DNA of 64,000 nucleotides from Polyporus tsugae (taxonomy: Eukaryota; Basidiomycota; Agaricomycetes; Polyporales; Polyporaceae): NCBI GenBank assembly GCA_024305745.1, contig JAHRBS010000001.1:3038001-3102000 (forward strand), in the 5' to 3' direction. The notes under the pieces are model-generated. The model saw nothing but the letters and a program-made list of their open reading frames with translations, had not been told where the DNA came from and did no database searches. Both the position numbers and the translations under genes were made by a program. Positions 20,982 through 31,777 of this stretch are shown one piece after another (position 1 is the stretch's first letter; every line of letters starts with the position of its first letter).

Positions 20982-23900
20982 CTACTCCCCGCACCACTTC
21001 CGCGCGCTCTGGAACAGCCTAAACCACGGCCCTGTGCCATGCCATGCCTCCGTGAACTCCGGCGGGTACCAGCTGTTGCTCTCAAGGGCCACGACGCGCT
21101 CGGGGTGCGGCATCAGCGCGAGAACGCGTCCATCCGGCGTCTGCACGCCCGTGATGCCTCCAGGGCTCCCATTCGGGTTGAGAGGGTACACCTCGGTCGG
21201 CACCCCCGCCGCGTCCACGTAGCGCACTCCGATGAGGCCTTGCGCCTCCAGCACCGCCTGCTGGCCCGCACCCTGGGCGAACGCAGCGCGCCCCTCGCCA
21301 TGCGCGACCGCGACGGGGAGCTTCGAGCCCGCCATGTCGCGGAGGAAGACGGAGCGGGCGGTCGCGGGCCCGGGCACGATTTCGACGACGGACACGCGCG
21401 CCTCGAAGCGCTCGCTCCTGTTCGGCTTGAAGTCGGGCCACGCGTCCGCGCCGGGGACGATCTCGCGCAGGCTAGAGAGGAACTGGCAGCCGTTGCAGAC
21501 CCCTAGCGCGAAGGTGTCCTCGCGTGTGAAGAAGGTGGTGAACTCGGTGCGCGTGGTCGCGTTGAGAAGGACGGAGTTCGCCCATCCTTTGCCCGCGCCG
21601 AGGACGTCGCCATACGAAAAGCCGCCACAGGCCGCGAGGCCACGGAAGGAGGAAAGGGAGACGGAGCCGGAGAGGATGTCGGACATGTGTACGTCGACGG
21701 CGTCGAACCCGGCCGCAGTGAAGGCCCAAGCCATCTCAAGCTGGCCGTTGACGCCTTGTTCGCGGAGGATGGCGACCTTAGGGCGGCGGAAGAGCGAGCG
21801 TGAGGGCGAGTACGCGAACGTGAGATTGAAGAAAAGCCCGGTGTGATTAGAAGACTTGATGAGGCCGAACTCTTCTTTGGCGCACTGGGGGTTATCGCGC
21901 AGAGACTGCATCCGGTAGGACGTCTCTGCCCACGCTTCCTGCAGCTGAGCGCGGGAGCTGGAGAACACAACATGAGAAGCCGAAGTGAAAGTGATGGTCT
22001 CGTCGGAAGTGACAGTGCCAAGGCGATGAATGGAAGAGCTTGGGAGTCCGTGCTTGGTGAAGAACTCGGTGACCTGTGCAACATCGCTCTCACGGACTTG
22101 CACAACTGCGCCAAGCTCTTCATTGAACAATGCAGAGACGTGGTCCGTTCCGGAAGAAACGGAATCCAAGCTGACCTGGAGGCCGGTCCTTCCCGCAAAG
22201 GCCATCTCCACGAGTGTCGTGAACAGACCACCATCCGAACGGTCGTGGTATGCGAGGATGAGGTCCGGATGCTCGCTGCGAATGGCTTGGCTCGCTTCGA
22301 AGAACGCCTTCACATCCCGCGGATTGACGACATCCGGCGGCTCCGAACCGACCTGCTTGAACACCTGGGCAATCACCGAGCCACCAAGACGCTGCCTGCC
22401 CCGCGCGAGGTCGAAGAACAGCAACGTCGTTGCTCCCCCGTCCGTCCGGAGCTGTGGCGTCCACGTCTTCCCGACATCTTCTACCGCCGCGAACGCCGTA
22501 ACGATGAGCGAGAGCGGCGCCGAGACCTCTCGCCGCTCCCCCGTGCGCGCGTCCTGCCACTTCATCGACATCGACATCGAGTCCTTCCCGACGGGGATCC
22601 CGACCCCAAGGGCCGGGCACAGCTCGAGACCCACGGCCTTCACGGCGTCGTACAATGCCGCACCCTCGCCCGCCTTCGACGCGGCGCACATCCAGTTCGC
22701 GCTGAGCTTGACGCGCCCGAGCGCGCCGACGTGCGCCGCCGCGAGGTTAGTCAGCGCCTCCGCCACCGCCATACGCGCGGACGCCGCCGCGTTGAGGATC
22801 GCGATGGGCGTGCGCTCGCCCATGGCCATCGCCTCACCAGTGCGGACGTCGAAGCCGAACGAGGAGCGGGTGACCGCGACGTCGGCAACGGGCACCTGCC
22901 AGGGCCCCACCATCTGGTCTCGCGTTACGAGGCCTGTAATGGAGCGGTCGCCGATGGTGATCAGGAAAGACTTGGAGCCGACCGAGGGGAGGCGAAGGAC
23001 TCGGTCCACTGCTTGCGCGATACGGTCCGAAGCCTGGCTTTCGGGGAGGTACTCCGAGAGATCGGTCTTGAATGGGATGGCAGGAGGCCCGACGTGCTTG
23101 TCCGTGCGGTGCATGCGGGGCGGCTTGCCAAACAGGGTAGACATCTTAAGGCGAATGACGTCCTGCTTGAGCAGCCTGTCGGTGACGACGAGCTCGTCCG
23201 AGTCGTTGGCAGTGCCGACGATGGAGAAAGGGCATCGTTCGCGCTCCGCGAGACTCCGGAATTGCGCCTCCTGCTCCGGGGAGATGGCGAGGACGTATCG
23301 TTCCTGGCTCTCATTGCACCAGATCTCCATTGGGGACATGCTCGAGTCCGCGACAAGAACATCGCGGATCTCGAAAGTCGCGCCGAGGTCAGAGTCGTGG
23401 ACGAGCTCGGGGAGCGCGTTCGAGAGACCACCAGCACCGACGTCGTGGATCGACTGGATTGGGCTGGTGTCACCCAGAGCAACGCACGCGTCGATGACCT
23501 GCTGGCACCGCCGTTGCATCTCCGCGTTGTCGCGCTGCACGCTCGCAAAGTCCAGATCCGCAGAGCCCGCACCCGAGACTTGACTGCTCGCAGCGCCTCC
23601 ACCGAGGCCGATGAGCAAACCTGGGCCGCCGAGGACGACGATCTTCGCCCCGGGCGAGATCTTCGACTTGCGCGCGAACGCTGGACGCACGTTCCCGAGG
23701 CCACCCGCGATCATGATAGGCTTGTGGTAGCCTTTCACTTCCTGGGAGCCGTCAGGGAGTGAGACGGTCTCCGAAAAAGTGCGGAAGTATCCTGCGAGCG
23801 CCGGACGGCCGAACTCGTTGTTAAACGCGCTCGCGCCGAGCGGGCCTTCGATCATGATGTCGAGTGCGGACGCGATGTGAGCGGGGCGGCCGAAATCCGT

Positions 23901-25055
23901 CTCCCACGGCTGCTCGTACCCAGGGATGAGGAGGTTGGAGACGGTGAAGCCTGCGAGACCCGCCTTGGGCTTCGAGCCCCGTCCGACGGCGCCTTCGTCG
24001 CGGATCTCGCCACCAGAGCCAGTCGCTGCGCCAGGGTAGGGGGAGACCGCCGTAGGGTGGTTGTGAGTCTCGACTTTGATCAGGACAGGCATGTCTTCCT
24101 CATCGCTGTGGTAGAGCGACTTGACGTCCGGGTTGGCTTTGCTGGTAGCAGTAATCGATACTGAAAACCGAGGCGCGCGGTGGCCTTCGAAGACCGCAGC
24201 GTTGTCGGAATACGCAGAGATCGTCGCAGTGCCGTTGAGCTTCTCAGTGTTACGGATCATCTGGAAAAGGGACGTATCCCGAGCCTCGCCGTCGATCGTC
24301 CATGACGCATTGAAGATTTTATGCCGGCAGTGCTCCGAGTTCACCTGGGCGAACATGAAGAGCTCGGCGTCGGTAGGGTTACGGTTGATGGGAGACGCGC
24401 CGGTGACGTAGGCATCGACGAGGTAGTCGATCTCGTCCGAGGAGAGAGCCAGTCCGAGCTCCTTGTTCGCCGCTACGAGCTTCTCCTGCGCAGCATCGCG
24501 GGTGGACTCTGAGACAAGATCTATCGTGCGCAAAGGGCTTGCGCTTTTGTGAGAGAAAATGGCGTCTTGGTTTGGGAGGGAGAGCTGGACGACCTGGGTC
24601 ATGCGATCGTGGATGAGGGGGGAGATGGTCTGCAGCACTTCGGGCGTGAGGCTGGATCCGTCGCTCGTCGTAACGACGAACGCAATACCGCGTTCCAGAC
24701 GCTCGACGTAGTCACCGAGCTTGCAGATGAGAGCGATATCGGTGGCCTTGCTTGACCAAGGAGAAACAGAGCCCGGGCGAGGAATCACGTACGCGACATT
24801 TTGACGGGCCCTCAGTGCATGCTCGGTAGTGGGAAGTTGGATGTTGTCTCCGTAGTCCAAGAGCCGCTCCAGGATGCGGCGTTGGGAAGAATCGGTCCTT
24901 GATAAATCCTCCTTCGCAGTGTTGGAACAGGATGCAACGAGGTGGATGTAGACGGCATCAACGGAGGTGATTAGGGGACATGCCTTCTGGACATTCTTCA
25001 AGACGACATCGCGCTTGGACTGGGAGAGGGCTGAGCTCCCTGGTAGAACGAGCAT
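20982..25055 (-). CDS. ADE6: Phosphoribosylformylglycinamidine synthase (FGAM synthase)
   Basis: Fourth step of de novo purine synthesis: FGAR + glutamine + ATP to FGAM. Single uninterrupted exon of 1,357 residues, the normal length of the large eukaryotic fused enzyme. The start is placed at MLVLPGSSALSQ, the conserved N-terminus; the open frame extends seven codons further up but only from a TTG. The synthase core shows VNSEHCRHKIF, KVETHNHPTAVSPYPGAATG and GAGGLSNALPELVHD. The C-terminal glutaminase domain starts near residue 1090 (VAILREQGVNGQLEMAWAF) with the nucleophilic Cys in GVCNGCQFLSSL near 1187, a HGEGRA segment and the PHPERV His near 1317. The gene is complete and the coding sequence is strongly GC-rich at third positions, which creates very long open frames on the other strand. 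Confidence 0.97.
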   Translation of the reverse strand: MLVLPGSSALSQSKRDVVLKNVQKACPLITSVDAVYIHLVASCSNTAKEDLSRTDSSQRRILERLLDYGDNIQLPTTEHALRARQNVAYVIPRPGSVSPWSSKATDIALICKLGDYVERLERGIAFVVTTSDGSSLTPEVLQTISPLIHDRMTQVVQLSLPNQDAIFSHKSASPLRTIDLVSESTRDAAQEKLVAANKELGLALSSDEIDYLVDAYVTGASPINRNPTDAELFMFAQVNSEHCRHKIFNASWTIDGEARDTSLFQMIRNTEKLNGTATISAYSDNAAVFEGHRAPRFSVSITATSKANPDVKSLYHSDEEDMPVLIKVETHNHPTAVSPYPGAATGSGGEIRDEGAVGRGSKPKAGLAGFTVSNLLIPGYEQPWETDFGRPAHIASALDIMIEGPLGASAFNNEFGRPALAGYFRTFSETVSLPDGSQEVKGYHKPIMIAGGLGNVRPAFARKSKISPGAKIVVLGGPGLLIGLGGGAASSQVSGAGSADLDFASVQRDNAEMQRRCQQVIDACVALGDTSPIQSIHDVGAGGLSNALPELVHDSDLGATFEIRDVLVADSSMSPMEIWCNESQERYVLAISPEQEAQFRSLAERERCPFSIVGTANDSDELVVTDRLLKQDVIRLKMSTLFGKPPRMHRTDKHVGPPAIPFKTDLSEYLPESQASDRIAQAVDRVLRLPSVGSKSFLITIGDRSITGLVTRDQMVGPWQVPVADVAVTRSSFGFDVRTGEAMAMGERTPIAILNAAASARMAVAEALTNLAAAHVGALGRVKLSANWMCAASKAGEGAALYDAVKAVGLELCPALGVGIPVGKDSMSMSMKWQDARTGERREVSAPLSLIVTAFAAVEDVGKTWTPQLRTDGGATTLLFFDLARGRQRLGGSVIAQVFKQVGSEPPDVVNPRDVKAFFEASQAIRSEHPDLILAYHDRSDGGLFTTLVEMAFAGRTGLQVSLDSVSSGTDHVSALFNEELGAVVQVRESDVAQVTEFFTKHGLPSSSIHRLGTVTSDETITFTSASHVVFSSSRAQLQEAWAETSYRMQSLRDNPQCAKEEFGLIKSSNHTGLFFNLTFAYSPSRSLFRRPKVAILREQGVNGQLEMAWAFTAAGFDAVDVHMSDILSGSVSLSSFRGLAACGGFSYGDVLGAGKGWANSVLLNATTRTEFTTFFTREDTFALGVCNGCQFLSSLREIVPGADAWPDFKPNRSERFEARVSVVEIVPGPATARSVFLRDMAGSKLPVAVAHGEGRAAFAQGAGQQAVLEAQGLIGVRYVDAAGVPTEVYPLNPNGSPGGITGVQTPDGRVLALMPHPERVVALESNSWYPPEFTEAWHGTGPWFRLFQSARKWCGE

Positions 25056-26448
25056 ACCGTCTGACCAGATTGTCAAATACTATCCATGCATCGCCTGATT
25101 GTTGATGTGCGCACCTGAGTCCTCGTGCTAACTAGGTCGGTCGTACCAACTGCAGGGAAGCCGCGACCGTGTGGGACGGGAACCTGAGGAAGTTGTCAAA
25201 TAGCGCTACGGTTACGCCTGCGAGGTATGACATACCGGAGGTTTGGAGGGTGGTGAGCACAGGAAAGTAAATGATCGACATCGAGCAAAGGTGAAGAAAC
25301 TGGTAAGGAATTTTGGCTCTGGTGGGTTCGATCTTATCTTATCTAAGGTCCATTAGGAGATCCATCGTTGCCGCGATCTGCATGCTGCGGCTATTCACGC
25401 GCACGATCAACAGTCTCGACTGTGCACATTGCAGATGGTATGCAAGCAGCCTTTTGGTACAGTACTGTGTCGCTGACCTCGGTACGGAAGGCAAGCTGAT
25501 CCAGGGACAAGACGCGTACGAACCCACGGTAGGCTCGGCGTGGAGATCGGTCTGGGCAGGAGGGGCCGTTTCAGAGTTGTCGAGATCTCTATAGAGGAAG
25601 TTATGGGGTCGGGTGGACAACTGTCAGAGCCCAGTATATATGCCAGGGAAACAAATAGAACACGTCCCGATTTGGGACAAGACAAAATCTCGTAGGTTAT
25701 GACGTCAGAGGCATGCCCCGGAGGTCAAGAAGGGTTAACGCGTACGTCCCTCGGAGGCAATTTGCAAGGATGAGCGTTAACGTTGTAGAAATGCATTACG
25801 AGTGACAACTTGTACAGCGACGTAGTAGTGCGCGACAAGAACACGGAACAGTCCATAAAACGAACGTGCTATATAATACGTGGAGTGGAAAGCAAAAAGC
25901 GATCAAGAAGTGCGCGAAGGTAAACAACATCTGGATAAGTTAAGGGCAAAGACCGCATACCACACCAGCACTAAATACTACATATATACTGCTGCTACAA
26001 AGTCCTGAAGTATGTATGTATGTACGCATATGGTATTTACCATCGTGTGCGGTGCAGGGGTTCGTCGTAATGTGGGCATAAGTTCCATGGTCGTGTCCTG
26101 TGCGGAGGAGGGTTTGAACACAATCCGGCTTCCAAAATGTCCCGAAATCAACTTGAAATGGATATACGTGAGCGGTGAGAACGAGCCGACTGGCAGCATA
26201 GCTGGTAGTGGGATCCGCCGCCTGGACAATCAGACGCAACGGTCATCTGCCCAGTGCCATGCGTCCGTGTCAACCAACTAGCGGCGGAGTGCAGTGTACA
26301 GTACAGATATGAGTCATGACGTACTGGAATGACAGGTCCGACGCTATAATGAACAACATATCAATACATAGTCATTGCATATACCAATCCATCGCGTGCG
26401 GCAGGTGTACCCAACCTCGACACGCTTCGCGATGTGCGTGCGCGTAAT
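25056..26448. other. Intergenic between ADE6 and a membrane-protein gene
   Basis: Contains the ADE6 promoter side and the 3' flank of the next minus-strand gene. A/T content rises here compared with the genes. No gene, tRNA or repeat could be supported in this 1.4 kb. Confidence 0.4.
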
Positions 26449-28654
26449 CTACCCGGGCGACAACGTCCGTGAGGAGGCGGGCACGAGAGACTGAGGGGGC
26501 GCGGGCAGCCAGTCCGTCGAACCCGCTAGCAAGGGCGGTGCCTCGAAGCCCGATTCGCGCCGCAGCTCGCGCGGGTACGCGCCGGAGACGGTCGAGGACG
26601 TGTTCGCGCGGCGAGGGCTTTGTTCCCAGCTCGTCTGCGTTACGCCTGTCAGCGGCGGGCCCGAATACACCGAGGATGGCTGCGGGAACACGAAGATGTC
26701 AGTCAGCAACATGGAACTGGAGATTGGGCACCCCAAACTCGGACCCTGTAACACAGGAATGAAGGGAACGTGGGGTGGAAGCGATGATGGACGGATATAG
26801 GATGCGCGAAGAAGGCAGGGAAGAAGGTGAGGCGAAGATGGAGAAGCGCACTGACCTGCCGGGCTAAGGTGGGCGTCCGCAGGTTTGTATGAGCGACCGT
26901 CGACATGTCGTCCAGCGCGAAATCTTCACCGTCGCGGGAGATAACGAGCACTTCGCTCGGAAACTCCGTCGGGTACCGATCTGGCTCACAGTCGGTCCGA
27001 TCCACTATTACGGGCGCGCCTCCTGGCGTGTCCTCGTCCTCCTCTCGAACGGTGCTAACGCGGTGCGGGTGGAAGGAAGGCTGGCTTCCCGAGCCGGACC
27101 TGGAGTGTGAACCGGCTTCGTCCCGCGCGTTCTCGTCAAAGTTCTTGATAATCGGCGAATCCGCTGCCGAGCCGTCGATGCGGAAGGTGTGGTCGGGCGA
27201 GATGGCGGAGACGTATTTTGCTTTGTAGGTCGCGCTTTTTCGAATCCCGTCCTTGAACTTTATGAAGCGCTCCAGGAAGGTCGGTACGCGATGCACGGTG
27301 GGAAACTCGATGTGTGGAAGCAGGGTAGAGCTCGACGCCTCGCGGGTGTGCGATGGCCGCACGCCCAGCTCGTGCATCGGCTCGCGGCCGGGCGGGGAGT
27401 ACGGGTCGTGGTAGAGCGTCGAACGGCGGTTGAGCCAATGTTCGTCGTCGTCGATCTCCCAGTTCGAATCCTTCGTGGATGGCGTTAGGCGGGTCGAGTG
27501 CGTCCTCAGCCATAGCTCTTCCATCCACCGCCGTGGATAGGAGAGCCAGCCTTCCGAGAGAGGCCTCACACGCGCACTCCTCTGCCGTCGCCATCTCCGT
27601 CTCCTGTACCACCAAAATAGCAAACCTGCGAGGACGGCCACACCCGCTCCGACCGCAATTGGCACGGCAATTTGCGCAGTCTTGGACAAACCCGTTTGAG
27701 GCGCTTGACAGGAGTATTATTAGGGTGAGATGGAGGTAACGTATGGGGAGGTGCTTACTAGATTGTATGGCTGCGGTGAGGTCGAAGTCGTTGTTGGAAG
27801 TGAGGTTCTGGTATGCCCAGCCGGGAACCATGTTCTGGTCGAGGGACACTTGTGGACGGAAAGGGGTAGGGTTGGACCCGCATGTGTTTATTTCTGCCCA
27901 CTCTGGCCAAGTAGGCTGAGTGTAGCCCCCGCACACTGCGCAAGCGGCGCAGACATTGTAGAAAACAGTGTTGCTGGGAATCGTTAGGACAACGTTCCGC
28001 ACCATGATTTCACACGTACCAAGTACAATTTCGCCAGACGTCCTCGTCTGATGCATCTTCAATGTAAGATCGTGTTAAAAATATTGCATTAATAACTTAC
28101 TGTGATTTTTGCACGCTTGCTGGATCTGGGTCTTGACTGTACACGGTGTCTGACCCAGGTCGTTGTTCAGCTGGACAATGGTGACCCGTTAGTTCACAAT
28201 GAATGTGTCCAAGATACAGTGGAGGTGAAGGAGGGACGACATCAGCGAGTTCACGATTGTGAGACACATCGGGCATGGCAGTCACGTATATGAGAGCGTA
28301 CCGACCAAGCCCCTCAACGATCGACGATGGTCCCATCCCTCCTCGGCCCTGATCCAAACCTCAAACGAAACTCTGATCCAACGCCGCGATCCCGCTAAGG
28401 ACACGCGACGAAGCCTCAGCTTCGACTCCCCCCTTCACACCAGCACGCGCAATGAAGTGGTACTCACCTTGTCTCCTAAACCGTCGCGCTCACACTCTGC
28501 CTGCGGCATCCATGAAAACCGGCGTACGCGGGGACACGAGTTAGCTTGCCCCTTCGCACGGAGAAGCAGGAAGATGAGAGAAGCGCACGCTTGATTCAGC
28601 GACCACGAGTCCGACCAGGATGAGCTCGAGCGGAAGGAGGGCGAGGGGGAGCAT
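26449..28654 (-). CDS. Single-pass membrane protein, Cys-rich ectodomain, conserved in basidiomycetes
   Basis: Six exons (28654-28589, 28170-28101, 28056-28020, 27973-27759, 27703-26856, 26679-26449) sum to 489 codons, 488 residues. A hydrophobic N-terminus (MLPLALLPLELILVGLVVAE) looks like a signal peptide. The extracellular part has NNDLGQTPCTV, NCTCNTVFYNVCAACAVCGG and TWPEWAEINTC. One transmembrane helix (IAVPIAVGAGVAVLAGLLFWW, about residues 140-162) is followed by an Arg-rich stop-transfer RRRRWRRQR and a long Ser/Pro/charged cytoplasmic tail. I recognise the architecture as a widespread basidiomycete family of unknown function, resembling SKG6-type membrane proteins in layout. The 418-bp first intron is unusually long for this window, so an extra small exon there cannot be excluded. 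Confidence 0.82.
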
Positions 28655-30492
28655 GGCGCGCAACTCCCCTGAAGCAAGAACTGGCGCAGAGGCAAGCGAG
28701 CGGGGAATCGGATAGGGACAGGGCGGGGTCGTCAGGCAAGGATAGGAGCGCAGCGGGGAGCGAGGGTGAGTGAGAAGAAGGCGCAGCGCGCCGAAGAAGC
28801 GGCCTTTACGAATGAGAATCTGGACAGAAATTGGATGTTCGGGACTGCATGAGCGCTCCTGCCCGACAGACCCATGTGCAACCCATACCATCTAGGTAGC
28901 CACGACCCGACCGCCTCCTGGACGTGCCGGGTAATGGACGGGATGATAGGCAAGCGCGGCAGTGCGTGCGAGTGGACTGGATTTGCCGGGCTCGCGGTTG
29001 ACTGGGACAATGAGTGCGCTGCCACACCCTCCTCGCGGGTAGCAGATTGCCGCCTCCTCCTCTTTCCCGGGCCCTCGCCTAACAAATTTCGAGCCCTTTG
29101 CCACCTTCAAATTTCAAAGTTCAACCCATCTCGATCGTTCATATTGCGGCCTGATCGCGAGCGTATGCTATGCGGAACGCCCTGGCTGTGACATTGCTTA
29201 AACTTGGCTTGTGACAAATTCTAGGCCTATGTAGTCTATCTTGTGCACAACGTTGTGGAGTTCTTGGGCCGTGGGGAACTTCAACGCACTCGAAGACTTC
29301 CGAGGTACTTATGTAGGCCGGCTACGAAAGTGGCTTGCCCGCGAAGTAGTATGCGGCGCAGGTGTGGCTGACCGATCCCCCGATCATGCCATTGTCAACT
29401 CATCGTCATCAGATTCCTTCAACTTTGCAGGCGATCGACTCGAATTGTAGCAGTGCTGCAGGCTGTGCACAGGTTGGGTTTTTATCTACCCCTCCCGTGT
29501 AAGTAGTGATCTGGCATAATTATCGTCTAACTGAACGTGTCCCATATGCTAGTGAGTCGGAGGACACAGTATCGGTCGACTGGTTTCGAGAAGTTTAAAC
29601 CTATCTGCTGCAGGAACACTGATTCTGTTAGTCGAGATAGCCGTAATTACAGGTATGGAGCTTAGGTCTCTCTCGACACATCACGGTTTCTTTGCTGCAC
29701 TCAAATACATTTGCAAGCTACGTCCTTTGATCATCCTTCTGGATGCGTGCCGCTCAGGTATGGAGTCAATTCACTCTCCAGCTCCAGGTAAGTCTTCCGG
29801 TCGAATCCTTTCACCCTCAGGCCTCAGGCTGTGCTGGATTTCTGATTTTGATAATCCGTCCGACGCGGCCGATCTAGTTAGCCGGATCGACCTATCGTCA
29901 CCGTTCTAACTCCTTCACATCCCCGGTAATGACGGACTGCAGTTAGTACCCTAACCATCTCTTGTTTGAGCGAGATGGTGCCGTGTAAGATCCACGCTAT
30001 TGCACCTGCCGTGCTAACAGACCCAAATCCCTTTGTCGTAGGCCTGCATGTCGGCGGTTGTGGGTTGAAGTTGGAAATTTGAGGTTCGTCTCCCACACAT
30101 GCAATTAATCCTACAGACATCCTTTGATCCATCGTTGTTAGGCAACCTGTCCAGCCTGTCACATCACAGCCAAGAAAATATGGCAACCAAGCGAATATGG
30201 CAGGTGCCCATGGCCAAAACGCACCAGCCGCACCGTCTTCAAACAAAACACCGCCACCGAGGCAGCGGACCGCTTTGTGGCCATTCAACTTTCCTACGAC
30301 CCTATCGAAGTCTGCCATGCTTTGTCTGGTCAAAGGCGGCCAGATAACCGAGCATCGAGGGCAAAGCGTCCGGGCAGCTCGCATATATATGACCCGGTGT
30401 GCGATCTTGCATAGGGCATCGGACACTCGCTCGTTTCGCCTTCATCGTCGTACTCGCCATACTCGCCTCTTCTCACATTCATCGGAGCCGAC
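28655..30492. other. Intergenic with no supported gene; promoter of the small gene at its right end
   Basis: The left part is the promoter side of the membrane-protein gene. A TATATAT box at 30384-30390 lies about 103 bases before the start of the next gene. A 182-codon minus-strand open frame at 29878-30426 begins with GTG, has no domain and overlaps that promoter, so I leave it out. Confidence 0.4.
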
Positions 30493-30857
30493 ATGCAGCG
30501 CTACAGCAACCCGGACGTCTTCCTCTGCCCCACATACAATGTACCGGGCATCACCAACCCGAAGATGCACATCTCCGAGGAGGGCCGCCCGGACAAGACT
30601 CCCCGGTCTTATCCGGGATTGGGCACTTCAGAGGGCCTAACCACCCATGCGCCCTCTTGGCCACCCGTACGTCCCCATTTCAGTCTGTAACGTTGTCCCG
30701 ATTTTTCCTTGACCGCGGTTCTACGTATACGCAGAGTTCTTCTACTTCTTGTGGGGACAACTCGCTCTCCCCAGAACCTTCTTCCCCAGACTCGGATTAC
30801 GACCGGAAAGTACTGGATTACGACCGTATATTCGAAGAGTTGATCAACGCTGAGTGA
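30493..30857 (+). CDS. Small hypothetical protein, two exons
   Basis: Exons 30493-30666 and 30735-30857 join in frame across a canonical GTACGT...GCAG intron to give 98 residues. The product is hydrophilic, with a Tyr/Pro-rich first half (YSNPDVFLCPTYNVPGITNP) and an acidic, Ser/Pro-rich C-terminus ending in LDYDRIFEELINAE. There is no signal peptide, CaaX box or recognised domain, so I assign no function. Support comes from the well-placed TATATAT box about 103 bases upstream, the clean intron, and unbroken frame through the splice. Confidence 0.55.
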
Positions 30858-31777
30858 GTGCATACTGAAAAGTAAAATATCCTCCAGGCAGGTGAGCATT
30901 CGGTCTTTCGAGGCCGTCGGGGGGTGTCGCCCGGAACGCGGGAAGCCTAACCCTTCTCCGAGCATTCACTGACGCCACTACTTAGCGCACTCAGGTGGAT
31001 GCGGCGCAGTCAACCCATGACCATGGTCCCCGACGCCACTGCTTTCATACTATCCAGTTGGGACCACAAGACGGCCTCGACTCGACCTACGGTACTATCA
31101 TCGTCTGGGTAATCTTGGCATTTTCGCACTGTATTATAAGCATATCCCTTCATCTATTCTATGTGTAGATACTGTAATCTACTCCTTACCTGAGACAGCC
31201 AGCAGGAAGCGTAGAGGGGGTCAGTTCACTGAATTCCTGGATGTCGAGAGCGCAGAATCTAGTCTCATTGTCACTCAACAATCTCGGCGAAAGCCGTAGT
31301 GCGGATCACGAGGGCTGTGTCACGACTCCGAGTTCCGGTTCCCAGTTTGATTTCCCACCCACGTCTCTCCCTGTCTCTTCCCGTCGTCTCGAAAATGCGG
31401 CACGCTCGAACGCTGCATCTCACGATTCTCACCCCGCTCTTACGCGACCAACAAGCTTCAGTCAACACTCCGTAGCGTCGAGGAGCCCCGCCCGGGATGG
31501 TGGTTGCGGAGATATGTGATCTTGGACAGAGATCTGATTGTCATTGCGAGCGTGGCCGCCCAAGCCGTCGTGATTGCGCCCTTGGCGAAGTGCCTTTCGC
31601 CGCATCTCTCCGCATTTGGGGCTCTGCGAGGTACCCGGTCTCCACATACGCTTTATATCTCTCGGCTGCGAGCTTCTCGTCCCCAATCCTGACCATCTCT
31701 CCGAGGCCCGTCGCGCCCCTTCTCACATACCCCGTGGGGCCCCACCGACCGCGACCGCAATACACGCAACACCCACT
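30858..31777. other. Intergenic, upstream of the carnitine acyltransferase gene
   Basis: About 900 bases without a convincing gene. An in-frame extension upstream of the acyltransferase start exists but lacks homology-like composition. It is taken as promoter and leader. Confidence 0.4.

Noticed and set aside
21843..23762. 639-codon open frame on the plus strand, and others like it, opposite ADE6
   Set aside because: It is the antisense of the FGAM synthase coding sequence. GC-rich third positions remove stop codons from the opposite strand, and the translation has no domain.
29878..30426. 182-codon minus-strand open frame
   Set aside because: It starts with GTG rather than ATG, shows no motif or intron, and overlaps the likely promoter of the gene at 30493.
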